A stretch of DNA of 64,000 bases from Azospirillum sp. Lineage in GTDB: Bacteria; Pseudomonadota; Alphaproteobacteria; Azospirillales; Azospirillaceae. The position numbers and the translations under genes were made by a program. Positions 27,593 through 36,868 of this stretch are shown piece after piece (the stretch's first letter is position 1; each line of letters starts with the position of its first letter). The notes beneath the pieces were generated by a model, which did not search any database, had not been told where the DNA came from, and worked only from the letters and a program-made list of their open reading frames with translations. The DNA is taken from positions 1 to 64,000 of the forward strand of contig JAIXPD010000010.1 in assembly GCA_027486405.1 (NCBI GenBank), given 5' to 3'.

Positions 27593-29223
27593 TGGGTCCG
27601 TTCGCGCAATTCCCGGCGGATGATCTTGCCGGTGGTGGTCATGGGAAGGCTGTCGAGGAAGGCGATGGCGCGCGGGTATTCGTGCGCGGCCAGCCGGGTT
27701 TTCACATGCTCCTGGATGGAGGCGACGAGCGCGTCGTCCACCTCCACCCCATCCTGCAGCACGATGAAGGCCTTGACGATTTCGGTGCGCAGCGGGTCGG
27801 GCACGCCGACCACGGCGGCCATCCGCACGGCGGGGTGGCCGATCAGGCAATCCTCGATCTCACCGGGGCCGATGCGGTAGCCCGCCGAGGTGATCACGTC
27901 GTCGTCGCGCCCGACGAAGCGGATGTAGCCCTCCTCGTCCATCTCGCCCTGATCGCCGGTGATCAGCCAGTCGCCGATGAATTTGGCCGCCGTGGCCGTC
28001 GGGTTGTTCCAATAGCCCAGGAACATCACCGGATCGGGCCGCCGCACCGCGATCAGGCCCAGGCTGTGGGGCGGCAGGCGGTTGCCCTGCCCGTCGATCA
28101 CCGCCACCTCATGGCCGGGAGCCGGGCGTCCCATGATCCCCGGCTTGGGCGGCATGAAGCGGGCCGAGGACGACACCAGCATGTTGCATTCGGTCTGGCC
28201 GTAAAATTCGTTGATGGTCAGGCCAAAGGTCTGGCGGCCCCATTCCAGCAACTCCGCCCCCAGCGTCTCGCCGCCGCTGGCGACCGACCGCATCCGGTAG
28301 GCGTGGCGGGAGGCCGGATCGTTGACCGCCCGCATCATCTTCAGCGCCGTGGGCGGCAGGAAGGCGTTGCGCACCTGGAAGTCCGCCAGCAGACGGAAGG
28401 CCGCCTCGCCATCGAACTTCTCGAAGCGGTGCGAGACGACGGTGACGCCGTGGTGCCAGGCGGGCAGCAGCACGTCGAGCAAACCGCCGATCCACGCCCA
28501 ATCGGCGGGCGTCCAAATCCGGTCCCCGGCCTGCGGAAACCCGTCGTGGGACATCTCCACCCCCGGCAGATGGCCCAACAGCACGCGGTGGGCGTGCAGC
28601 GCCCCCTTGGGCTGGCCGGTGGTCCCGGAGGTGTAGATGATGATCGCCGGATCGTCCGCCGCCGTGTCGACCGGGGTGAAGGCGTCGGACGCGGCGTCGG
28701 TCAGGGCGTGCCAATCCAGGCAACCGTCAGGAACCGGCCCCGCGTCGGCCATGTCGATGCGGAAGACGGCGCGCAGGTCGGGCAGGCGGTCGCGAATCGC
28801 GGCGATCTTGGCGGCTCCCGCCGCGTCCGTCACCACCGCGCGCGCGCCGCAATTGGCCAGCCGGTATTCCAGCGCCTCCACCCCGAACAGGGCGAACAGC
28901 GGCACGGCGACACCGCCCATCTTGTAGACGGACAGATGCGAGATCGCGGTTTCCGGGGCTTGCGGCAGCAGGATGCCCACCCGGTCGCCGCGCGCAATCC
29001 CCTGCCCGACCAGGGCGTTGGCGAAACGGTTCGACCGCGCGCGCAGATCGGCGAAGCGGTACTCCTCCACCCCGCCATCGCGGCGTTTGTGGATCAGGGC
29101 CAAGCGCTGGGGATCGGCGTCCGCCCAGCGGTCGCAGACATCCACCGCAATGTTGTAACGGTCCGGCACGCGCCACACAAAGCGATCGCGCACCGCCTCA
29201 TAGCTGTCGCCCTCCGGCAGCAT
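27589..29223 (-). CDS. AMP-forming acyl-CoA synthetase
   Basis: A 544-aa member of the ANL superfamily: it adenylates a carboxylic acid and transfers it to CoA. Motifs are the P-loop YTSGTTGQPKGALHAH (about 196-211), NEFYGQTECNMLV (A5), LITGDQGEMDEEGYIRFVGR (A7-A8 with the ribose-binding Asp) and the catalytic lysine in MTTTGKIIRRELRE near the C terminus. Overall it resembles the medium-chain or Acs-like group; the substrate cannot be fixed. It begins about 150 bp after the stop of the PseG-like gene on the same strand, so it may be a separate unit from the sugar operon. It is coupled downstream to a TSUP transporter. Confidence 0.9.
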   Translation of the reverse strand: MLPEGDSYEAVRDRFVWRVPDRYNIAVDVCDRWADADPQRLALIHKRRDGGVEEYRFADLRARSNRFANALVGQGIARGDRVGILLPQAPETAISHLSVYKMGGVAVPLFALFGVEALEYRLANCGARAVVTDAAGAAKIAAIRDRLPDLRAVFRIDMADAGPVPDGCLDWHALTDAASDAFTPVDTAADDPAIIIYTSGTTGQPKGALHAHRVLLGHLPGVEMSHDGFPQAGDRIWTPADWAWIGGLLDVLLPAWHHGVTVVSHRFEKFDGEAAFRLLADFQVRNAFLPPTALKMMRAVNDPASRHAYRMRSVASGGETLGAELLEWGRQTFGLTINEFYGQTECNMLVSSSARFMPPKPGIMGRPAPGHEVAVIDGQGNRLPPHSLGLIAVRRPDPVMFLGYWNNPTATAAKFIGDWLITGDQGEMDEEGYIRFVGRDDDVITSAGYRIGPGEIEDCLIGHPAVRMAAVVGVPDPLRTEIVKAFIVLQDGVEVDDALVASIQEHVKTRLAAHEYPRAIAFLDSLPMTTTGKIIRRELRERTQ

Positions 29224-29376
29224 GGCGTTGACTCCCCTGGTCGATTTTTGCCCTGGTCACTTTTGGTCGGCACCTGTTGCGCCGTTGGACGGATCATAGG
29301 GGCAAGCAACGGATCCCGTCACGCCCGCCGACCGGATGGCGGATCTGCCATGCGCGCATCCCGCAAGCGGGAAGCG

Positions 29377-30444
29377 TCAGGCGCGAACGCGGGGTTGGCT
29401 GCGGACGCGCGGGGCGGTCAGGGCGCGGGCGATGCGGATCGCGCCGTCCCCGTCCAACGGCAGCGCCGCCGCCACCGTCGCCATGGCCGACCGCCGCGCC
29501 GGGTCGGTCCACAGCATCAACGCCGCGTCGGCAATCGCCGCCACCGCGTCGCCGCCGCGCGCGTCCACCGCGTCGCACCAGCCCAGCGCCGCCGCGTCCC
29601 GGCTGGCCATCGCCTGGTTGTCGGCCGTCACCACCAGCAGGGTCGGGACCGCCAAGGCGGCCAATTCCCCCATCGTGCCGCCCCCGGCCGACACCGCCAG
29701 CCCGGTTTCGGCCATGACCGCGCCCATGCGCGGGCAATCGATCTGCACCGCCACACCCGGCCCCAACCGCTCGGCCAGGGCGGCGACGTCCGCCGCGCGC
29801 GGGTTGCTGCCGCCCACCACCGCCAACAGACGGCACCCGTCCGGCCGCCGGTCGGCCAGCCGTTCCAGAAGCGGCCCGGTCAGGCCCAGCGGATCGGACC
29901 CGCCGAAGGTCAACAGCAGCACCGGGCGGTCGGCGATGGACCGCCGCGCCTCCCGCGCCGCCAACCGCACCTCGCGCCGCAAGGGGGCGTAGCCGGGGCC
30001 GAGCAGCAGCGCCGCACCGGGGGCCATGCGGTCGTAGGGAAGACGGTCGGCCTGCGGGGCGGCGTTGACCACCAGATCGGCGTAGAGCGGCCCGCCGTCG
30101 CCCAGATCGTCCCAGGCCAAGACCCGGATGCGGGCGGCCTGCAAGCCCGCGCGGTACGCCTCGCCAAAGCGGTAGCCGTCCAGCATGACCGCCGTGCAAT
30201 GCTCCCGCCGCAAGGCCGAACGGGTGGCGGCCAGATCCGCCGCCTCCCCCACCGGACCGGCGATGGCGATCCGACGGAAGCCGTCACGGTCCAGCCGTTG
30301 ATCCATCGCCGGGGTGGATTCCGCACAGGCGAACAACACCTCGTGCCCCTCGTCGCGCAGCGCTTCCGCCACGGCAAGGCATCGCATCACATGCCCCGTT
30401 CCAACAACGGGGGAGGAATCGGCGCGGACGAGAATGATGGCCAT
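29377..30444 (-). CDS. pseG: PseG-like NDP-sugar hydrolase
   Basis: A 355-aa GT-B-fold protein similar to PseG, which removes UDP from the 2,4-diacetamido trideoxy sugar in pseudaminic acid synthesis. The N terminus RADSSPVVGTGHVMRCLAVA carries the family G-x-G-H-x-x-R-C motif with the catalytic His (about residue 18). The second half has LLLTFGGSDPLGLTG and the nucleotide-binding AVSAGGGTMGELAALAVPTL. It is the last gene of the eight-gene sugar operon, 30 bp after E1 beta. No PseB, PseC, PseF, PseH or PseI partner is in the window, so it may act on the unusual sugar made by this operon rather than on the pseudaminic precursor. Confidence 0.75.
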   Translation of the reverse strand: MAIILVRADSSPVVGTGHVMRCLAVAEALRDEGHEVLFACAESTPAMDQRLDRDGFRRIAIAGPVGEAADLAATRSALRREHCTAVMLDGYRFGEAYRAGLQAARIRVLAWDDLGDGGPLYADLVVNAAPQADRLPYDRMAPGAALLLGPGYAPLRREVRLAAREARRSIADRPVLLLTFGGSDPLGLTGPLLERLADRRPDGCRLLAVVGGSNPRAADVAALAERLGPGVAVQIDCPRMGAVMAETGLAVSAGGGTMGELAALAVPTLLVVTADNQAMASRDAAALGWCDAVDARGGDAVAAIADAALMLWTDPARRSAMATVAAALPLDGDGAIRIARALTAPRVRSQPRVRA

Positions 30445-30474
30445 CGGCGTGTGTCCGTCTGCGCAGCCGTCGGG

Positions 30475-31525
<1,051 letters not shown>

Positions 31526-31545
<20 letters not shown>

Positions 31546-32545
31546 AGAGATCCTCGGACAGCGGGAAGGGGCTGGTTTCGGCAAAGGCAAAGGCGGCGGC
31601 CACCGTGGCGGCGATCTCCGCCTCCAGCGCGGCGACGCGGTCGGGCGGCAGCAGGGCGGCCAACCGGGCCACCTCGTCCCGCGCCGCCCACGGGGCCATG
31701 TCCGACGCCGGGCGGTAGCCCTGGTTGAAATCCTCGCTCGGCCCGACATGCTCCCGCCAGCGGTAGCACATCACCTCCAAAAAGGCCGGGCCGTGACCGG
31801 CGCGCATCGCCCTCACCGCCGCCGCCGCCGCGTCGCGCACGGTGAAGACGTCGCCATCCTCGATCCGCGTGGCTGGAATGCCATAGGTCGCCACCCGTTC
31901 GCACAAACGGTCGGTCGCCCAGCGCTTGGCCAACGGCTCGTGAATGGCGTAACCGTTGTTTTCGCAGACGAACAGGATCGGCAGCCGGTGCAGCGCCGCG
32001 AAATTCAGGCTTTCGGCGAAACACCCCTCTTCGGTCGCGCCATCGCCGATGAAGCAGGCCACAACCCCACTGTTTGCCGTGCCGGTCGCCTTGCGTTTGG
32101 CGGCGAGCGCGAAGCCGGTGGCCACCGGGATCGAGGTGCCGACCACCGCCGACGCGCCGATCACCCCGGCGGCCATATCGACCAGATGCATCGAGCCGCC
32201 GCGCCCCTGGGCGCAGCCGGTCTTCTTGCCGTACATCTCGGCGATCATGGCGTTGAGGTCGCCGCCCTTGGCCAGATAGGCCGCGTGGCCCCGGTAGGTG
32301 ATGGAGACGTGATCGGACGGTTCCAGCGCGTCGCAGACGCCGACCGACACGAACTCCTGCCCGATGGACAGATGGACCGGGCTTTTGATGACGTCGGTCG
32401 GGTAGACGCGCGCCACCTCGTCCTCCACCAGGCGGGTGAGGCGCAAGTTGCGGTACAGCCGTTCGATCAGGGCGGGATCGTCCGGGACGGGGGTTTGGGC
32501 CTCAACGGGGGCTGGAACGATGGACACGGAACGGTTTCCCTTCAA
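31526..32545 (-). CDS. TPP-dependent dehydrogenase / carboligase E1 alpha subunit
   Basis: A 339-aa alpha subunit carrying the thiamine diphosphate motif, FIGDGATEEGCFAESLNF through CENNGYAI: GDG at 167-169 and NN at 196-197 with the standard spacing. Other family features are SPVHLSIGQEFVSVGVCDAL and YRGHAAYLAKGGDL, with the conserved RGGSMHLVD loop near 115-123. It resembles the PDH/acetoin dehydrogenase alpha family. It lies between the HddA-like kinase gene (20-bp gap) and the beta subunit. Avilamycin clusters carry a similar alpha/beta pair (AviB1/AviB2) for a two-carbon sugar branch, which is the best precedent I know. Confidence 0.9.
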
Positions 32546-32565
32546 CTCAGCGCCATCCGGCGGGA

Positions 32566-33579
32566 TCAGGCACGGCGGCGGCGCTCGAAATCATTGGGTT
32601 CATAAACGACGATCTTGCTGCCGCCGCCATCGAAACGAAAGGCCACGGCGGTGAGATCCTTCAACCGCTCCCGCACCGCCGCCTGACGGTCCGGCGGGAT
32701 GAACAGCAGCAGGAAGCCGCCGCCCCCCGCCCCCAACAGCTTGCCGCCCAGGGCACCCGCCGACAACGCCGCCTGGTACAGATCGTCGATGGCGCTGTTG
32801 GACACGTTGGCCGACAGGGCGCGTTTCAGCATCCAGCCCTCGTGCAACAAACGCCCCAGATCGTTCAGATCGCGGGCGGGGTCGTTCAGCAGCGCGGCGG
32901 CCTCATCCACCAGGGCGCGCAAGCCGTGAAGCTGCGCCTCCCGTTGGTCGAGGTTGGCGATCTTCTCCCCCTCGATCGTCGAGGCGAAGCGCGACAGGCC
33001 GGTGAAATAGAGCACGAAATGGTTTTGCAGCGCGTCGCGGCGGTCGCGGTCGATGATGAGCGGGGTGACGTCGATGGTCCCGTCGGGCTGGAAATCAATG
33101 CGGTTCAACCCGCCATAAGCTGCCCAATACTGGTCTTGCGACCCGACATTCTCGCCGATGACCTCCTGCTCGATGCGGATGGCCTCTTCCGCCAACTCCT
33201 GTTTGCTCGCCATGCGGCCCCGGTAGGCGTGCAGCGCGTTCAGCAGACCAACGGTGAAGGAGGAACTGGACCCCAGACCCGACCGCGCGGGCAGATCGCC
33301 GTCATGGTGGATCTCCAGCCCGTTTTCGATGGCCATTTCGGACAGGCAGGCGCGCACCGACGGGTGCCGGATCTCGTCAATCGCCCGCACCTGTTCGATG
33401 TTGGAATAGACGATGCGGTGCTTGTGCTCGAAAAAGGGCGGCAGGGTGCGCAGGCTGATGTAACAATATTTGTCGATGGCACCGCCGATCACCGCCCCGC
33501 CATGGCGACCGTACCATTGCGGCAAATCGGTGCCGCCCCCGAACAGCGACACGCGGAAGGGGGTGCGGCTGATGATCAC
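32566..33579 (-). CDS. GHMP kinase, HddA-like sugar-phosphate kinase
   Basis: A 337-aa GHMP-family kinase most like D-glycero-alpha-D-manno-heptose 7-phosphate kinase (HddA). It opens with IISRTPFRVSLFGGGTDLP, has the ATP motif LPARSGLGSSSSFTVGLLNA at about 96-115, and a C-terminal GALGGKLLGAGGGGFLLLF. It would phosphorylate the anomeric carbon of a sugar phosphate before nucleotidyl transfer by the adjacent HddC-like enzyme. The start is GTG 33579, overlapping the stop of the upstream gene (GTGA). An in-frame extension to 34122 lies inside the nucleotidyltransferase gene and is rejected. No gmhA or gmhB gene is seen here, so the substrate need not be heptose. Confidence 0.85.
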   Translation of the reverse strand: MIISRTPFRVSLFGGGTDLPQWYGRHGGAVIGGAIDKYCYISLRTLPPFFEHKHRIVYSNIEQVRAIDEIRHPSVRACLSEMAIENGLEIHHDGDLPARSGLGSSSSFTVGLLNALHAYRGRMASKQELAEEAIRIEQEVIGENVGSQDQYWAAYGGLNRIDFQPDGTIDVTPLIIDRDRRDALQNHFVLYFTGLSRFASTIEGEKIANLDQREAQLHGLRALVDEAAALLNDPARDLNDLGRLLHEGWMLKRALSANVSNSAIDDLYQAALSAGALGGKLLGAGGGGFLLLFIPPDRQAAVRERLKDLTAVAFRFDGGGSKIVVYEPNDFERRRRA

Positions 33580-34301
33580 ACGTCGCCCCCAACGATCACA
33601 CCGCCCGCCGCCGCCAGACTTTCCGGCGTGCCGATGTCGATGAAGCGCGCCTTGGCGACGTGGGCGTGCAGGCTGCCGGGTGGGGCCTTCTCCAACACGT
33701 CGCGTTCCAGCGACACGGCCCCCGCAGCGGTCAGGCGATCCAGGAAGGCGGCGGAGAACAGATAGACCCCGGCGTTGATGGTTCCGCTGCCCGGTCCTTT
33801 TTCGACAAAGCGGCGGATGCGGCTGTCCGGCCCGATCTCCACCCGGCCATAGCGGGCGGCGTCCTCCACCGTCACGCACAGCACCGACGCGTCCGCCCCC
33901 GACAGGCGGTGCGAGGCGACGAAGGCGCGCAGGTCGGCGTCCAGAAAGGTGTCGCCGTTGACAACCAGAACGGTCCCGGACCGCAACTCGCTGCGCACAA
34001 AGCCCAGAGCGCCGGCGGTCCCCAGCGGGCGCGGCTCGATCTGGCAGACGACATCCATCGACCCGGCGGAATCGCCGCGCGCCAGCCACGCCGTCACCCG
34101 GTCGGCCAGATGCCCCAGGCACAGCACGACCCGCCGCGCGCCATAGGTGCCGAGATAATCGAGCAGATGGCCCAGGAACGCCCGTCCGGCGACCGGGGCC
34201 AGCACCTTGGGCGTGTCGCCCAGCACGCCCCGGATGCGGGTGCCCAATCCACCGGCCAGAACGGCCACGTCAATGTTGGCAAGCGCGTCCTCTGACCTCA
34301 A
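33576..34301 (-). CDS. Sugar-phosphate nucleotidyltransferase, HddC-like
   Basis: A 241-aa NTP-transferase that would couple a nucleotide to the sugar 1-phosphate made by the neighbouring kinase. The nucleotide-binding start is VAVLAGGLGTRIRGVLGDTP with the catalytic Lys in PKVLAPV; the metal Asp is in VVNGDTFLDADL, and EKGPGSGTINAGVYLF is the sugar-binding segment. The start given is TTG 34301, overlapping the radical SAM stop (TTGA); GTG 34268 just before the AGGLGTR motif is possible but would remove the first strand. It is one of the translationally coupled genes in the middle of the operon. Confidence 0.85.
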   Translation of the reverse strand: MRSEDALANIDVAVLAGGLGTRIRGVLGDTPKVLAPVAGRAFLGHLLDYLGTYGARRVVLCLGHLADRVTAWLARGDSAGSMDVVCQIEPRPLGTAGALGFVRSELRSGTVLVVNGDTFLDADLRAFVASHRLSGADASVLCVTVEDAARYGRVEIGPDSRIRRFVEKGPGSGTINAGVYLFSAAFLDRLTAAGAVSLERDVLEKAPPGSLHAHVAKARFIDIGTPESLAAAGGVIVGGDV

Positions 34302-35860
34302 CCGACCGCCCTTTCCTGCAAAGCGTCCGCCTCCTCCAACAGCTTACGACGAAGCGCGTGCCGGGTCATCGACCGAATGTGGCGGCTGGTCGCGTCGCCG
34401 AACCGCTGGTCGACCATCATCAGGTAACGCGGGTTGGTGAAATATTCGGTAAAGGCGGCGTCGCGGAAGCGCAGCACCTCCGCCGCCGACAGGCTGTCCG
34501 TCGCCAGCGGTTTGCAATCGTGGCTGTGCTGGGAATAACCGCTCCACTCCTCTGGCAGGTCCCATCCCTTCTCAACCGCCTGCGCGTAGAGCGGCGATCC
34601 GGGATAGGCCATGGCCGAATAGAAATTCGCAAACTCGCAGTTCAGCTCCTTGGCCAGATCCAGGGTGTCCCGCATGGATTGCAGATCATCGTCGGGAAGG
34701 CCGAAGATGTAATTGCCGATGACGTTGATTCCGGCCTCTTGAATGGCGCGGACGATGCCGACGATGTCCTCCGACCGCAGCGCCTTCCTGGCCCCGTCGC
34801 GGACATGCTTGCTGCCGGATTCAATGCCCAGCGCCAACCAGCGGATTCCCGCCCGCCGCAGCATGGCCAGCATGGCCGGTTTGACCGTGTCCACCCGGGC
34901 GTAGGCCCAGATGTTCAGGGTTCCGCCCAACGCCGTGTTGCGGGGGATGAGCGCCTCACAGATCGCGGTGACGTGGCGCTCGTTCAACACGAACATCTCA
35001 TCGACGATCTTGAAGGTCCGCACGCCGTAGCGGTCGATCAGATGATCGATCTCGGCGATCACGGCGGCGGGGCTGCGGAACCGATAGCCGTTCTTGCCGA
35101 ACGGGGCGTTGATGCAGCAAAAGCTGCATTTGTAGGGACAGCCCAGCGTCGTGTGGATCGACGCGTAGGGCATCCGGCGGTCCATGTCGCCAAAACACTG
35201 CCAATTGTGGGCGCGGTAGCGGTCCATCGGCAGCAGATCCCACACATCGCCGGACAGCGCGCCGTCGAGATCCTCCACCAGCGGGGCCGGGGCGGTGCAG
35301 CGGACCACCCGCGCGCCGGTGTCATCGACGCGCCAATAGCCAAGACCGGGAACCTCGGCCACCGCCGCGTCCCGGTCGCGGGCATCCTCCCCATTGGCGA
35401 GCGCGCGCAACAGGTGATCGACCGTCACCGGACCTTCGCCGGTTGCGACGTAATCCACCATCTCCTCGCGCAGGGTCCGTTCGGGCAGCGCCGCGACATG
35501 CCCGCCGATCAGGATCAGCGGGCGGTCGGGCGACGTCTCCTTCACCGCCCGCGCCACCGCGCCCGCCGCCGGAAGCGACTGGGTCGAGGCCGAGGGCTGA
35601 TGCCCGTACACCACCAACGCCACCAGACGGGGGTTCAGCTCTGCGATGCGCTGGGCCACCGCCGCCGGGTCCAGCGCTTCGGCCTCGCTGTCGATGATGG
35701 CGACACGATGGCCCCGCGTCCGGCAATAGCCCGCGATCAACCGGCACCACAGCGGCGGCTCCACCGCCGTCAGATCGTCGGCCAGGGTTTGGTAGACCTG
35801 TTTGCGGCCACCGGGATGGACAAGCGCGAGGTCGATGCGGCCATCGGCGGCGGTGGTCAT
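34298..35860 (-). CDS. B12-binding-domain radical SAM enzyme
   Basis: A 520-aa radical SAM protein. Residues 10-150 form a cobalamin-binding-type Rossmann domain (LILIGGHVAALPERTL, YVATGEGPVTVDHLLRAL). The radical SAM core starts with TTLGCPYKCSFCCINAPFG, giving the C-x3-C-x2-C ligands Cys241, 245 and 248, followed by TFKIVDEMFVLNERHV and WLALGIESGSKHVRDGARKA. The DxHxxG motif of tight B12 binders is not visible, so cobalamin use is probable but unproven. Likely chemistry is methyl transfer or rearrangement at an unactivated carbon of the sugar or of a sugar substituent. It follows the epimerase gene by 45 bp. The substrate is unknown. Confidence 0.85.
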   Translation of the reverse strand: MTTAADGRIDLALVHPGGRKQVYQTLADDLTAVEPPLWCRLIAGYCRTRGHRVAIIDSEAEALDPAAVAQRIAELNPRLVALVVYGHQPSASTQSLPAAGAVARAVKETSPDRPLILIGGHVAALPERTLREEMVDYVATGEGPVTVDHLLRALANGEDARDRDAAVAEVPGLGYWRVDDTGARVVRCTAPAPLVEDLDGALSGDVWDLLPMDRYRAHNWQCFGDMDRRMPYASIHTTLGCPYKCSFCCINAPFGKNGYRFRSPAAVIAEIDHLIDRYGVRTFKIVDEMFVLNERHVTAICEALIPRNTALGGTLNIWAYARVDTVKPAMLAMLRRAGIRWLALGIESGSKHVRDGARKALRSEDIVGIVRAIQEAGINVIGNYIFGLPDDDLQSMRDTLDLAKELNCEFANFYSAMAYPGSPLYAQAVEKGWDLPEEWSGYSQHSHDCKPLATDSLSAAEVLRFRDAAFTEYFTNPRYLMMVDQRFGDATSRHIRSMTRHALRRKLLEEADALQERAVG

Positions 35861-35905
35861 GTCGGGCGGTGGTCCTTCCGTGATGCGTCGGCTCCCGTAT
35901 CGGGA

Positions 35906-36850
35906 TCAGACGTTGCCGTGCTGGCCGTTGCGCAGCATGCGATAGCCCTTGATGAGTTCCCGGACGCCGTCGTCCAGCGAAAAGGCGGGCTTGTAGCCGG
36001 TCGCCTCGATCCGCTCGTTCGACACGATGTAATCGCGCTTGTCCGGATCCTCGCCGATGGGGGCCTCCAGGAACACGAATTTCGGCAGATGGCGGGCGAT
36101 GACCTCGCACAGCTCCCATTTCGACAGATTGGCGTCGGACAGGCCGACGTTGTAGGGCCGATCCTTCATCGCGTCGAACCGATCCAGCCCATGCAGGAAG
36201 GCGCGGGCCACGTCGCGGATGTGGATGTAGTTGCGCTTGAAATGCGGTTCGAACAGCACGACGGCGCGGTCATGGATGGCGCGATACACGAAATCGTTGA
36301 CCAGCAGATCGACCCGCATGCGCGGGGCCATCCCGAACACCGTGGCCAGACGGAAGGAAATGGCGTTGCCACGCTCCAGAACCGCCGTTTCCGCCTCCAC
36401 CTTGGTGCGGCCATAGAGCGAAATCGGCCGCAACGGCGTCTCTTCCGTGCAGAATTTCCCCTTTTCGCCGATGCCATAGCCGGAGTTCGTCACCGGCATC
36501 ATGATCCGCTGGTCCTTCGACAGCAGCCGGATCAGCGACAGCACGGCGTCGCGGTTCGTGCTGGTCGCCGCCAGCGTGTCGGCGTCGCACATCGGCGCGC
36601 CGACCAGGGCGGCCAGCGGAATCACCACGTCGGCCTTGGCGACCAGTGGGCGCAGCGTGTCCTCGTTGCGGGCGTCGCCGCGCACGATGTCAAAACCCGG
36701 ATGCGCGCAGACATGGGCCAAGGAGGTCTGGCGGAACAGAAAATTGTCGAGCACCGTCACGCTGTGCCCGGCGTCCAGCAAAGCCGGAACCAGGATGGAG
36801 CCGAGATATCCGGCGCCGCCGGTGACGAGGATGGACTTGCGGTCGGCCAT
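35906..36850 (-). CDS. NAD-dependent sugar epimerase/dehydratase
   Basis: A 314-aa extended short-chain dehydrogenase acting on a nucleotide sugar. The cofactor motif is VTGGAGYLGSILVPAL (GxxGxxG at about 11-17). The catalytic tyrosine and lysine lie in ISLYGRTKVEAE, and a Ser/Thr site is in PVTNSGYGIGEKG. The C-terminal half (RNYIHIRDVARAFLHGLDRF, PYNVGLSDANLSKWEL) is typical of sugar epimerases. Without structural data one cannot choose between epimerase, 4,6-dehydratase and 4-ketoreductase; after the proposed branching step a reductase role is attractive. It is the second gene of the operon, 18 bp after the PLP enzyme. Confidence 0.87.
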   Translation of the reverse strand: MADRKSILVTGGAGYLGSILVPALLDAGHSVTVLDNFLFRQTSLAHVCAHPGFDIVRGDARNEDTLRPLVAKADVVIPLAALVGAPMCDADTLAATSTNRDAVLSLIRLLSKDQRIMMPVTNSGYGIGEKGKFCTEETPLRPISLYGRTKVEAETAVLERGNAISFRLATVFGMAPRMRVDLLVNDFVYRAIHDRAVVLFEPHFKRNYIHIRDVARAFLHGLDRFDAMKDRPYNVGLSDANLSKWELCEVIARHLPKFVFLEAPIGEDPDKRDYIVSNERIEATGYKPAFSLDDGVRELIKGYRMLRNGQHGNV

Positions 36851-36868
36851 GAAACGACTCCTTGGGTA

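Noticed and set aside
29377-30444. Complete pseudaminic acid pathway
   Set aside because: Only a PseG-like protein is present; PseB, C, F, H and I are not in the window, so pseudaminic synthesis here is not supported.
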